DNA of 64,000 nucleotides from Clostridia bacterium (GCA_030537495.1 JAUNMH010000002.1:62001-126000), one strand, 5' to 3'; shown: positions 9,101 through 17,198, counted from the first letter of the stretch. Translations and numbers: made by a program. The notes: generated by a model not told the origin, from the sequence alone.

Positions 9101-10942
9101 ATGATTAGAGTTTTAGATAAAATTGTAGCTGATAAAATCGCTGCCGGTGAGGTTATTGAAAGACCTATTTCCATAGTAAAGGAACTTGTGGAAAACTCCA
9201 TAGACTCAGGTGCGGACTCTATTATCGTCGAAATTAAGAAAGGCGGTAAAACCTATATCCGAGTAACTGACAACGGCTGTGGAATTCCTGATGATGAGGC
9301 CGAAACGGCTTTTCTTCGTCATGCAACTAGTAAAATTACTACTGCAAAAGACCTAGATGCCATAGAAACACTGGGTTTCAGAGGTGAAGCTCTTGCCAGC
9401 ATTGCCGCAGTAACTCACACGGAGCTCATTACTAAAACAGCAGAAAGCAAAAGCGGAGTGCGCCTACTGATTCACGGCGGCGAGGTAATTTCCAATGGCA
9501 AAACAGGTTGTCCCGACGGTACAACCTTTGTCATTACAGATTTATTTTACAACACTCCAGCCCGTCTAAAGTTTATGAAATCAGATTCTGCAGAAAGCAG
9601 TCAAATAATAGAATTTATGTCCATGATTGCACTGGCTTTCCCGCAGATAAGATTTAGATTTATAAATAATGGAAACATTGTCTTTTCAACTACAGGACAG
9701 GGGGACCTTCTGTCAACAATCCTGTCAGTTTACAAGTTAAGCGAATATAAGGACCTGGTTCCTGTTGATTTTTCAAGCTTTGGTAACAGAGTTACAGGAT
9801 ATATTTCCAAGCCTTCACTTTCAAGGACAAGTAGGCGTAATCAGGTTTTCTTCGTCAATGGAAGGGTTGTTTCCAGTAAGGTCATTGAAAAGGGCGTAAA
9901 CGAAGGTTATAAAGAAAGACTGTTTGAAGGCAGATTCCCTGTCTGCTTCCTGTTCATTCACACTAATCCAGAAAAGCTGGACGTAAACATACATCCTAAT
10001 AAGAAGGAAGTTCGATTCGACGACGAACATGAAATTATAAATTTGGTCAGCGCAGGCATAGTCAATGCTCTGCTGAGGAACAGCGCAGTTATTGAGGCCA
10101 AGGCTAAGGATGTTAAGAATTATGAGCCACAGGTGAAGGCCATAGTTCAGACTCAGGCGACAGCAGATATGCCTAAAGCAGATGCGCCTAAAATAGTTGA
10201 ACCCGCTGAACCTGTAGAAAATGTAAAAAAGGCAGAACCTATAGAGAAAGCAGAACAGGTTGACATAAAACAAATACTGTCTAGTAAGCCGCCGAGAGTT
10301 GCTGAAAAGGTAATCGAGCCAGATAGGCCTTTAATAAATATAGATGCACCCGTTAATAAACCTTTTGATTTTGATAATCTAAATCCAACAGGCGCAATTT
10401 TTAATACGTATATAACGGCTACAGATGACAATGGCTTCTATTTAATAGACCAGCACGCTGCCCACGAAAGAGTGTTCTACGAGAAGCTTGTGGGAGAATA
10501 TCTAGCTGATGAAAAGCCTAGACAGCCTATACTTACGCCTATTATTATAGAGACAGCGCCTTCTGTTATTGAAATGAAAGAAGAATGGCTGGGATGCCTT
10601 GAGGAAATGGGTTTTGATATTGACGAATTTGGAGGAAACTCTCTAGTCGTAAGAGAAATCCCAACCTTTATGTCCATGTTGGAAGCAGAGAACTTCGTAA
10701 GGGAGTATTTGGACAGTGCTGCTGACGGAGGAAAAACAGTAAACACAGTAGTCGTAAATAAGCTGATTACAAAGTCCTGCAAGGCAGCGATCAAAGCTCA
10801 CGACCACCTGTCAATAGCTGAAATTGAGAGCCTTTTAAACCAGCTTAAGGCGTGCAGAAACCCATTCTCATGCCCACATGGACGACCTACTTTTATAAGG
10901 TTTACCAAATATGAAATAGAAAAAATGTTTAAGAGAGTTTAA
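9101..10942 (+). CDS. mutL: DNA mismatch repair endonuclease MutL
   Basis: GHKL ATPase that couples MutS to strand incision. The N-terminal ATP site is intact: ELVENSIDSGA near residue 30, DNGCGIP, and GFRGEALASIA near 90. The C-terminal domain carries DQHAAHERVFYE, the DQHA(x)2E(x)4E metal-binding nuclease motif of MutL proteins from bacteria lacking MutH, plus the CPHGRPT tail motif. A charged linker rich in K, E, A and P (about residues 330-420) separates the halves. It starts on the base after the mutS stop, so coupling is tight. The presence of the nuclease motif implies methyl-independent mismatch repair. Confidence 0.98.
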   Translation: MIRVLDKIVADKIAAGEVIERPISIVKELVENSIDSGADSIIVEIKKGGKTYIRVTDNGCGIPDDEAETAFLRHATSKITTAKDLDAIETLGFRGEALASIAAVTHTELITKTAESKSGVRLLIHGGEVISNGKTGCPDGTTFVITDLFYNTPARLKFMKSDSAESSQIIEFMSMIALAFPQIRFRFINNGNIVFSTTGQGDLLSTILSVYKLSEYKDLVPVDFSSFGNRVTGYISKPSLSRTSRRNQVFFVNGRVVSSKVIEKGVNEGYKERLFEGRFPVCFLFIHTNPEKLDVNIHPNKKEVRFDDEHEIINLVSAGIVNALLRNSAVIEAKAKDVKNYEPQVKAIVQTQATADMPKADAPKIVEPAEPVENVKKAEPIEKAEQVDIKQILSSKPPRVAEKVIEPDRPLINIDAPVNKPFDFDNLNPTGAIFNTYITATDDNGFYLIDQHAAHERVFYEKLVGEYLADEKPRQPILTPIIIETAPSVIEMKEEWLGCLEEMGFDIDEFGGNSLVVREIPTFMSMLEAENFVREYLDSAADGGKTVNTVVVNKLITKSCKAAIKAHDHLSIAEIESLLNQLKACRNPFSCPHGRPTFIRFTKYEIEKMFKRV

Positions 10943-10945
10943 TAA

Positions 10946-11869
10946 ATGGATAGAGAAATTATTGTGGTATGCGGCCCTACAGCCGTTGGAAAAACTAAAT
11001 ATGCCATAGAAACGGCCCTGGAGGTAGGCGGTGAAGTTGTTTCCTGCGATTCCATGCAACTTTATAAATTTATGGATATCGGAAGTGCCAAGCCTACTGC
11101 AGAAGAACAGGCTCAGGTTAAGCATTATCTAGTTGATGAAATTGACCCGAGAGATAGTTTCTCCGTTGCAAAGTACCAGAAAATGGCCAAAGCTGCCATT
11201 GAGGATATTTTCTCCAAGGAAAAGATTCCGGTAATTGCCGGCGGAACTGGTCTATATCTTAATTCACTTCTTTATGATATGGATTTCAGCGCGCCGCCTA
11301 AGGAAAGCGAGTACAGAGATGCTCTATATGCTGAGGCTGAGAAAAAGGGAGTTCAGGTAGTTTATGATCGCTTGGTGTCAGTGGACCCTGCGGCTGCGGA
11401 GAGAATTCACCCTAATAATCTGAAAAAGGTTATAAGGGCTTTAGAAGCGGCGGAATCGGGAGACAAAGTCAAGAACTTTGCAACTGATTTACAGCCTTGC
11501 AAGGATTATAAGGTAAAGCTTATTGGACTTACTAGAGATAGGGCCGAACTTTATGATCGCATTAACAGACGAGTTGATATCTTAATTGAAAACGGGCTTT
11601 TAGAAGAGGTCCGTGGACTTTTGGACATGGGACTGTCTGAAGGCGATATATCTATGAAAGGCATTGGATACAAGGAAATTATCGGCTATTACAATGGGGA
11701 ATATGACCTGGAAACAGCTGTTAATCTTGTGAAGAAAAACACTAGAAGATATGCTAAGCGCCAGCTGACCTGGTTCAGAAGATATAAAGATATGAAATGG
11801 TTTGATATTTCAACATATGAAAATGACGAAGAATGTCTGGAGGATATTTTCTCATGGCTAAAGAAATAA
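10946..11869 (+). CDS. miaA: tRNA dimethylallyltransferase
   Basis: Adds the dimethylallyl group to N6 of A37 in tRNAs reading UNN codons, using the prenyl diphosphate made by the isoprenoid pathway. The N-terminal P-loop is CGPTAVGKTKYA. SCDSMQLYKFMDIGSAKP, PVIAGGTGLYLNSLLYD and TRDRAELYDRINRRVD are family signatures. Length 307 is normal. It lies three bases after mutL as in Bacillus, but no hfq follows. Its end overlaps the next gene by 16 bases. Confidence 0.97.
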   Translation: MDREIIVVCGPTAVGKTKYAIETALEVGGEVVSCDSMQLYKFMDIGSAKPTAEEQAQVKHYLVDEIDPRDSFSVAKYQKMAKAAIEDIFSKEKIPVIAGGTGLYLNSLLYDMDFSAPPKESEYRDALYAEAEKKGVQVVYDRLVSVDPAAAERIHPNNLKKVIRALEAAESGDKVKNFATDLQPCKDYKVKLIGLTRDRAELYDRINRRVDILIENGLLEEVRGLLDMGLSEGDISMKGIGYKEIIGYYNGEYDLETAVNLVKKNTRRYAKRQLTWFRRYKDMKWFDISTYENDEECLEDIFSWLKK

Positions 11870-12981
11870 AAATCCATAATAAAAGTGATAAACCAGATAA
11901 TATAGTACAAAAGGAAGCTCGCATATTCCAGGAATGTGAAGAAATCGAAAAACAGCTACCCAGCTTTATGCGTGGATTTTTCATGTATCTTAAGGGAAAT
12001 GTGCTGCCTATGACCAGGCTTGCATATCTTCACGATATACGGTTTTTCTGCAATTATCTTATTAATGAAACGGATTTAACGGCAGCAGATAAGCCTTCAA
12101 AGATTACCTTAAAGGAATTCTCTGAAATAAAGGCTGTGGACATAAATATATTCATAGATTATTGCAGGCAGTACAAGGTTGAAACAGATGACTCTATTTA
12201 CGTGTATGAGAATAATAACAAAACCCTTGCAAGGAAGAAATCCTCTGTGTCGGTTTTGTTCAAACACCTGTATAGAGACGAGTTGATACCGAAAAATATC
12301 ACTGATGGTTTTGATCCAATTAGGTTGCCGAAAGCCGGGGAGCGTGAGATTAAGGCGCTTCAAGACGACGAGGTAATGGTAATGTTAGACGCAGTGACTA
12401 ACGGAACGGGTCTGACGAAGCATCAGTACAGTTACTGGCAGAAAACCAAGAAAAGAGATAAGGCGATTCTTATTATCTTTCTCACTTATGGTCTGCGTCT
12501 CTCGGAACTGCAGCAGCTCAATGTGTCATCCTTTAATTTTTCCAGGGGCGAGTTTAAGATTTTCAGAAAGCGTGGTAAGGAGTCGATTATGCCACTGAAT
12601 CAGTCTGTAACTGCTGTTTTGGAGGACTATCTGGAGAACGAAAGAAAGGGCGAGGCGATTTTGTCTGAGGAAGATGAGGATGCTTTGTTCTTATCGCTTC
12701 AAGGCACCAGAATGACGGAAAGACAAATCAGGCAACTGGTGAAAAAATACACTTCAATTGCCCTGAAGACTTCTGAGCATGAAGGCTACAGCCCGCATAA
12801 ATTAAGGGCTACGGCTGCAACAAGCTTAATCGGAAGAGGCAATTCAATATATGATGTGGCCGCTCTTTTGGACCACGAACAAGTAACAACAACCCAGCTC
12901 TATGCAAAGCACAAGCAGAATGTTAAGCAGGATCTTGTCAGTGACATGGAATGGGAAAAGGAAAGGCTAGGAAAAGAATAA
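11854..12981 (+). CDS. Tyrosine recombinase, XerC/XerD-like
   Basis: Phage-integrase-fold DNA recombinase of 375 residues. A SAM-like N-terminal DNA-binding domain covers about residues 35-150. The catalytic domain retains R215 (YGLRLSEL), H315 and R318 (HKLRAT), H341 (DHEQ) and the tyrosine nucleophile Y350 (TTQLYAKH). The ATG at 11854 behind TGGAGG is preferred over the upstream ATG at 11833. It sits inside a housekeeping operon, overlapping miaA and abutting the next gene, with no repeats or cargo nearby. A chromosomal Xer-type role (dimer resolution) is therefore more likely than a mobile-element integrase. It has a longer N-terminal tail than classical XerC/D. Confidence 0.85.
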   Translation: MAKEIKIHNKSDKPDNIVQKEARIFQECEEIEKQLPSFMRGFFMYLKGNVLPMTRLAYLHDIRFFCNYLINETDLTAADKPSKITLKEFSEIKAVDINIFIDYCRQYKVETDDSIYVYENNNKTLARKKSSVSVLFKHLYRDELIPKNITDGFDPIRLPKAGEREIKALQDDEVMVMLDAVTNGTGLTKHQYSYWQKTKKRDKAILIIFLTYGLRLSELQQLNVSSFNFSRGEFKIFRKRGKESIMPLNQSVTAVLEDYLENERKGEAILSEEDEDALFLSLQGTRMTERQIRQLVKKYTSIALKTSEHEGYSPHKLRATAATSLIGRGNSIYDVAALLDHEQVTTTQLYAKHKQNVKQDLVSDMEWEKERLGKE

Positions 12982-14271
12982 ATGAACTATTGTGACGAAC
13001 TTTTAATTAAAGAACTTGGAATCGATGCTAAGGTGCTGAAACTGGTAAGTGAAGCTGAAGAAACAGTTAAAGACCAGTTCCAGGCCCTTGATGATATTAC
13101 AGCATATAATCAGTATAAGGTGCTTTCAGTAATGCAGAAACACAATATTGCGGACAGACATTTCGCATGGAATACCGGTTACGGCTACGACGATATTGGC
13201 CGTGAAGTTGTGGAAAAGGTTTATGCTGACATTTTCGGAGGCGAAGCGTCTCTTGTAAGACCTACAATTGTAAACGGAACACATGCTCTTGCTATTACTC
13301 TAATGGGAATTCTAAGGCCTGGGGATGAAATGATTTACTGCAGTGGCGGTCCTTATGATACCTTAGAAGAGGTAATTGGAATAAGAGGAGATGGAATGGG
13401 CTCTCTTAAGGAATATAGTGTAACTTATAAGCAGGTTGAACTTCTTCCGGACGGCTCCATTGACCTGGAAACCCTTGAAAAAACTATCTCCGACAAAACT
13501 CGCATGGTCTGCGTTCAGCGTGCAACAGGATATGCTTGGCGTAAATCAATTACGGTAAATCAAATTGGTGAAGTTGCCGAATTAGTACATAGAATCAACC
13601 CTAATATCGTTTGCATGGTTGATAACTGCTATGGCGAATTCCTTGATATTAAAGAACCTACAAATGTGGGTGTAGACATTATGGCTGGCTCACTTATTAA
13701 GAATCCAGGTGGCGGTCTGGCGCTTACCGGTGGCTATGTCTGCGGTCGTGAAGATCTTGTAGAAAAGATATCTTATAGAATGACTTGCCCTGGAATCGGT
13801 GGCGAATGTGGTCTTACATTTGGTCAGACACGTACAATTCTTCAGGGCCTATTCCTTGCACCAAAGGTTGTAAACGGCGCAGTTAAGGGCGCAATTCTAT
13901 GCGCTGCCGTTTACGATAAGCTGGGCTATCCAGTGTGCCCAGGCATCAAAGACACCAGAAGTGATATTATTCAGGCGATTCAGCTAGGCTCAGCTGAGGC
14001 AATGGTTGCATTCTGTGAAGGAATTCAGGCTGCTGCACCAATTGATGCTCATGTTGCTCCTGTACCTTGGGCTATGCCAGGCTATGAAGATGAAGTTGTA
14101 ATGGCTGCAGGCGCTTTCGTTCAGGGTTCATCCATCGAATTAAGTGCTGACGGTCCTATTAGAGAGCCTTACAATGTATATTTCCAGGGCGGCTTGACTT
14201 ACGAACACTCAAAATTCGGTGTAATAAAGTCAGTTAACCGTATGTATGAAAAAGGACTGCTTGAATTATAA
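12982..14271 (+). CDS. ynbB: Methionine gamma-lyase / cystathionine beta-lyase family protein (YnbB-like)
   Basis: PLP-dependent protein of the family labelled methionine gamma-lyase or 'aluminum resistance protein' (COG4100). Motifs seen are DRHFAWNTGYGYDDIGRE, VNGTHALAITLMG, VDNCYGEFLD (cofactor-binding Asp) and SLIKNPGGGLALTGGYVCG with the predicted Schiff-base lysine. 429 residues is the normal length. The reaction is not experimentally clear in Firmicutes. In Bacillus ynbB also lies just downstream of the miaA region, so the neighbourhood supports the assignment. AGGAAAAG inside the previous gene end is its ribosome site. Confidence 0.88.
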   Translation: MNYCDELLIKELGIDAKVLKLVSEAEETVKDQFQALDDITAYNQYKVLSVMQKHNIADRHFAWNTGYGYDDIGREVVEKVYADIFGGEASLVRPTIVNGTHALAITLMGILRPGDEMIYCSGGPYDTLEEVIGIRGDGMGSLKEYSVTYKQVELLPDGSIDLETLEKTISDKTRMVCVQRATGYAWRKSITVNQIGEVAELVHRINPNIVCMVDNCYGEFLDIKEPTNVGVDIMAGSLIKNPGGGLALTGGYVCGREDLVEKISYRMTCPGIGGECGLTFGQTRTILQGLFLAPKVVNGAVKGAILCAAVYDKLGYPVCPGIKDTRSDIIQAIQLGSAEAMVAFCEGIQAAAPIDAHVAPVPWAMPGYEDEVVMAAGAFVQGSSIELSADGPIREPYNVYFQGGLTYEHSKFGVIKSVNRMYEKGLLEL

Positions 14272-14288
14272 GAGAAAGAAGATTTATT

Positions 14289-15002
14289 ATGGATAAATAT
14301 CGTATGCTAAAAACATTAACATCCATACTCAAGCTTCTTTTACTTATAGGGATAGTTGTTTTTATACCGGTTTATATTTACTTTTACCATGGGGAGGTAA
14401 TAACGAGTTTTGACTCTCTCGACGACGTAACATCTTTCCTTATGCACTATAAAAACGCCAGCATTCCTGTATACATAGGGTTTCAGACACTGCAGATTGT
14501 CATATCCGTCATACCCGGACAGGCATTTCAGCTAGCCGCAGGATATCTCTATAGCTTCCTGCCCGGTCTGCTATTTTCTGTAATCGGTGCAGTGCTGGGA
14601 ACAAGTATTTCCTTCTATTTGGCAAAGTTCCTTGGACGCGATGCTGTTCACATCTTCTTCGGCGAGGAAAAAACAGCCTATTACCTGGAACGCTTAAACA
14701 GCAAAAGGGCATACACCCTGGTCTTCGTGCTTTACCTGATTCCCGGCCTGCCTAAGGATGTTATAAGCTACATTGCCGGCGTCTCTGAAATGAAGTTTAA
14801 GGCATTTCTAGTGTTTTCTCTAATCGGAAGACTTCCCGGCATGAGCGCAAGCCTGCTCATCGGCGAACTGTATTTCCATAATCATTACGTTGCCATGGGA
14901 GTTGTGGCCGTTCTCGTAGTTATTGCATTTATAGCGTGCGTGGTGAAAAGAGACAGCATCAAAACGAGAATGGACAGGTTGTATGATAAGGTGTCAAAAT
15001 AG
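14289..15002 (+). CDS. TVP38/TMEM64 (VTT/DedA-like) membrane protein
   Basis: Polytopic membrane protein of 237 residues with about five to six hydrophobic segments: one near 15-33, one near 62-82, a re-entrant-type stretch 85-110, then 148-165, 175-190 and 198-218. The VTT signatures are visible: ISVIPGQAFQLAAGYLYSFLPGLLFSVIGAVLGTSISFYLAKFLGR split around the G-x-x-x-G region, and YLIPGLPKDVISYIAGVS. Family members are implicated in lipid scramblase-like or undecaprenyl phosphate recycling roles; which applies here is unknown. It is last in the mutS operon and is followed by a strong terminator. Confidence 0.85.
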   Translation: MDKYRMLKTLTSILKLLLLIGIVVFIPVYIYFYHGEVITSFDSLDDVTSFLMHYKNASIPVYIGFQTLQIVISVIPGQAFQLAAGYLYSFLPGLLFSVIGAVLGTSISFYLAKFLGRDAVHIFFGEEKTAYYLERLNSKRAYTLVFVLYLIPGLPKDVISYIAGVSEMKFKAFLVFSLIGRLPGMSASLLIGELYFHNHYVAMGVVAVLVVIAFIACVVKRDSIKTRMDRLYDKVSK

Positions 15003-15029
15003 AATTGAAACTTAAATAGCTGAATTTTA

Positions 15030-15058
15030 AATACCATCCAATTGGGTGGTATTTTTTT
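15030..15058 (+). terminator. Rho-independent terminator
   Basis: ATACCATCC pairs with GGGTGGTAT around a four-base AATT loop, then seven T. It ends the mutS-to-VTT operon immediately before the LexA-controlled promoter. Confidence 0.92.
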
Positions 15059-15092
15059 GAGAGGTATTCTTTTGATAAAAAATGAGTTATAA

Positions 15093-15186
15093 GAACAGCT
15101 GTTTAAAATTATATGAACAAATGTTTAAAAAAGGTGTTGACAACGAACACTTATTCTGCTAATATATAGAAAACGAACAAGCGTTT
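15093..15186 (+). promoter_or_regulatory. Four LexA (SOS) boxes upstream of yneA
   Basis: Four GAAC-N4-GTTY-type sites lie in 94 bases: GAACAGCTGTTT (15093-15104), GAACAAATGTTT (15115-15126), GAACACTTATTC (15145-15156) and GAACAAGCGTTT (15175-15186). The starts are spaced 22, 30 and 30 bases. The third lies between the -35 and -10 elements and the fourth just after the start region, so LexA binding would block the promoter. Site 3 is the weakest half-site match. Confidence 0.88.
15137..15165 (+). promoter_or_regulatory. Sigma-A promoter of the SOS gene yneA
   Basis: Perfect -35 TTGACA (15137-15142), 17-base spacer, -10 TAATAT (15160-15165). The spacer contains a LexA box. This is a strong promoter expected to be silent until LexA is cleaved. 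Confidence 0.85.
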
Positions 15187-15209
15187 AAAAATAATAAGAG
15201 GTGAGTGTC

Positions 15210-15509
15210 ATGAGAAAATATAGAATTAAGTCAAAGGTAAGATTTACATTATTTACAGTTTTAGCAATTATAATCCTTATTACAGGATTTACTACAGCTC
15301 TAGGCTATAATACAGTTAGCAGTTCATCCCGTGATCAGTATGTGCAGCTTAAGGTGAAATCCGGTGATACAATCTGGAACATTGCTGAGGAATATGCAAC
15401 GCCTGGCACAGATGTGCGCAAAGTCGTAAATTACATCTACGACCTAAATGAAATCTCTGCAGATCAGCTTCAGGCTGGCCAAAATATTATAGTTCCAATC
15501 TACGACTAA
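15210..15509 (+). CDS. yneA: YneA-like SOS cell-division inhibitor (membrane-anchored LysM protein)
   Basis: 99-residue protein with an N-terminal membrane anchor (residues ~12-32, rich in I, L, T) and a single extracellular LysM domain (about 46-97: VKSGDTIWNIAEEYA ... NEISADQLQAGQNIIVPIYD). This is the exact architecture and length of Bacillus YneA, which blocks septation during the SOS response. Four LexA boxes and a strong promoter upstream support that role. The ATG at 15210 with AGAGGTGA five bases upstream is chosen over a GTG at 15201. In Bacillus yneA is divergent from lexA and followed by yneB-ynzC; here neither lexA nor yneB is adjacent, and ynzC is at 46.6 kb. Confidence 0.85.
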   Translation: MRKYRIKSKVRFTLFTVLAIIILITGFTTALGYNTVSSSSRDQYVQLKVKSGDTIWNIAEEYATPGTDVRKVVNYIYDLNEISADQLQAGQNIIVPIYD

Positions 15510-15597
15510 GATGCCGTAGATCAGACAATTCAAAAAAGAACAAGAAATTCACCAAAATTCATATAGATTAAGATTTAAGCAATTTTACGCAGTATAA

Positions 15598-15668
15598 TAG
15601 AGGATAGTCATATCGACTGCCATAAATAAAATCGCTTAAATCGCAAAATTAAGCCTCTAATTTTTTTT
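15598..15668 (+). other. Possible structured RNA or terminator with three-way pairing
   Basis: TAGAG (15598-15602) can pair with CTCTA (15655-15659). Inside are a small AGTC/GACT hairpin and a GCTTAA/TTAAGC hairpin, followed by eight T. A TATAAT lies at 15593-15598. This could be an upstream terminator of yneA or a short independent transcript; no -35 is convincing. Confidence 0.3.
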
Positions 15669-15682
15669 AGATATCCCATAAG

Positions 15683-15727
15683 AAGACCCCCTGATTCTAA
15701 CAACTGCAACTCCAGGGGGTCTTTCCT
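15683..15727 (+). terminator. Rho-independent terminator downstream of yneA
   Basis: AAGACCCCCTG pairs with CAGGGGGTCTT around a ~19-base loop, then a T-rich run. The A run before the stem lets it work from the minus strand too. It stands at the convergence of the plus and minus gene blocks. Confidence 0.85.
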
Positions 15728-15787
15728 TTATTTAAATGGAATATGGGCTTCAGAGCTGTTTGAAAGACCTAATTTTGGAGAAATAAT

Positions 15788-15887
15788 AATAACTATTCCG
15801 AAAATTATGATTTTAGGAATAGTTATTTCAGGGCAAAGAACCCCAAAAAAAATAAAGTTCATATTCCCTCTCAAAATGAACTTTATT
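15788..15887. repeat. Two tandem perfect 12-bp inverted repeats
   Basis: First: AATAACTATTCC (15788-15799) and GGAATAGTTATT (15816-15827), 16-base loop. Second: AATAAAGTTCAT (15851-15862) and ATGAACTTTATT (15876-15887), 13-base loop. Both stems begin AATAA and end TTATT. A short GGG/CCC hairpin lies between them. They sit where the reading frame of a GNAT remnant loses family similarity, so they may mark an insertion relic, or act as terminators. Confidence 0.6.
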
Positions 15888-15899
15888 CACAGAAACCTT

Positions 15900-15986
15900 A
15901 AAAGCCTCTTTTGTAATTTCCTCAACTCTGCGGAAATCTTCCGGTCTCTCTTCTCTGATGCTGATATTCAATTTATCTTGTTTCAT
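15900..15986 (-). pseudogene. GNAT acetyltransferase remnant (N-terminus only)
   Basis: Reading leftwards from an ATG at 15986 gives MKQDKLNISIREERPEDFR then RVEEITKEAF. This is a typical start of YhbS-type GNAT N-acetyltransferases (IREE-x-P-x-D-x-x-x-V-EE-x-T-x-EAF). A GAGG ribosome site lies five bases before the ATG. After F29 the frame stays open but shows nothing recognisable and runs into the inverted repeats, so the acetyl-CoA-binding part is gone. It follows the restored end of the methyltransferase by about 20 bases, which suggests an old shared operon. Confidence 0.6.
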
Positions 15987-16006
15987 TTTTTCCTCATTTA
16001 TATTTT

Positions 16007-16692
16007 TTACTTGTTCTCAGCGATTGCGAAAATTCCGGCTCTCCTAAAACTTCCCATTCCATTCGGCATTACATATTTGTCATAGTAATCGCATAACTCG
16101 TGGTATATGCCTTTAATTCAGAAATGCTAGTCAACTGTTCTGCATCATCATAGTCAGCTTTGTTGAAATATCCCTCAGTCATCATCGCCTTGACCGAAGG
16201 GTGTATGCGACCAAGCTTTGTCATACTATAATTCAGCCATGTGGCAGTCATACATGCTTTACTGGATACGGACATCATTACCTTTTTTCCAACACGGCAT
16301 GCCTCAGATATCACATCGCCAGCCCTACGGCCAGAGAAAGAAACAGCACCATCAAAGCACAAAACCAAGTCAAATTCATCTGTTTCAAAGATATCCAGAT
16401 TAACTGCATTTCTTTTGATGAATTCTATGTTATCTAGCCCTTCTGCATTTTCTTTTGCAATTCTGATCATTTCGTCAGATAAATCTAAATGAACTACATC
16501 ATATCCCATTTTAGCCAATGGAATAGAAAATGCACCTGTGGCTGCTCCAATATCAAGGATTCGCTTCACATTATGTAAATGACTCTGAATAGCTTTAAAA
16601 CGAAGCAAACGATTAATCATTTCATCATCATAATCAACTTCCTCTATTTCAGAAATAATATTCCAAAATTCTTCATGTTTTTCAAAGTTCAT
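16007..16692 (-). pseudogene. Class I SAM-dependent methyltransferase, frameshifted near its 3' end
   Basis: Starts at ATG 16692 behind GGAGGGG. The SAM-binding loop ILDIGAATGAFSIPLAKMG near residue 65 and LVLCFDGAVSFSG near 115 are intact. The frame as read ends at 16069 after 207 residues with an atypical tail. Adding one A at the AAA run 16112-16114 continues the protein as ELKGIYHELCDYYDKYV and then MPNGMGSFRRAGIFAIAENK, a sensible C-terminus, to a TAA at 16007 (about 228 residues). A single-base deletion is therefore inferred. The SAM domain could still be made as a 207-residue product. Its target is unknown. It lies between two other gene remnants. Confidence 0.7.
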
Positions 16693-16708
16693 TTGTGGTC
16701 CCCTCCTA

Positions 16709-17095
16709 CTATTGATACCATTGTGCTTGAGCTTGATACATTTTAGCATAATAGCCATCTTTCTTCAATAGATCCTCATGCGTACCATCTTCCACAATGT
16801 TGCCTTCACGAAAAACTAAAACTCTGTCTACTATACGTGTAATACCTAGACGATAAGAAATAAGAATAGTAGTTTTTCCCTCTGTCATTTTTGCAAAATT
16901 TCTATATAAATCTGTTTCTGCAAGTGGATCAAGTGCTGCTGTAGGCTCGTCCAGTATCATTAACCTGGCATAGTTCTTATATAGTGCTCTTGCAAGCGCA
17001 ACTCGCTGCCACTGCCCTCCGGATAGATTGTTTCCTGTCTCACTGAACTGTCCTATTTCCTCGTCCAGGCCTTTGGGCTGTTGTTTAACTAACGT
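16709..17095 (-). pseudogene. 5'-truncated ABC exporter (C-terminal part of the ATPase domain)
   Basis: About 128 codons on the minus strand encode the second half of an ABC ATPase: GNNLSGGQWQRVALARALY (signature), LMILDEPTAALDPLAE (Walker B and D-loop) and a typical exporter tail DGTHEDLLKKDGYYAKMYQAQ. There is no membrane domain or Walker A. The frame is closed upstream by a TAG at 17096-17098 and has no suitable start. The switch histidine expected in ISHRLS is tyrosine (ILISYRLGI), which would impair ATP hydrolysis. It is a remnant of an ABC exporter that probably headed the decayed operon with the methyltransferase and GNAT gene. Confidence 0.8.
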
Positions 17096-17198
17096 CTAAA
17101 TATTTGCATCTATAATAAGTCATTTAAAGAACTGTTTAAAACAGTGCATATCTGAATACACAAATTCAAGGAAGAGTTGTAGTCGCCTTCTGCATTAT
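17096..17198. other. Intergenic stretch with a small palindrome
   Basis: No gene seen. ACTGTTTAAAACAGT (17131-17145) is a perfect seven-base-arm palindrome with a one-base centre. It lies between rsiV and the ABC remnant and has no T run, so it does not look like a terminator. Confidence 0.35.

Noticed and set aside
11854..12981. Integrase of a genomic island
   Set aside because: It overlaps miaA and abuts ynbB in a housekeeping operon, with no att repeats, tRNA target or cargo genes.
15788..15827. Candidate dif site for XerC/D
   Set aside because: The palindrome with AT-rich centre resembles the layout but not the ACTTCCTA/TTATGTAAACT half-sites of Firmicute dif, and the loop is too long.
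15807..16085. Plus-strand 92-codon open frame
   Set aside because: No ribosome site, hydrophobic low-complexity translation, and it lies antisense to the GNAT and methyltransferase remnants and across the inverted repeats.
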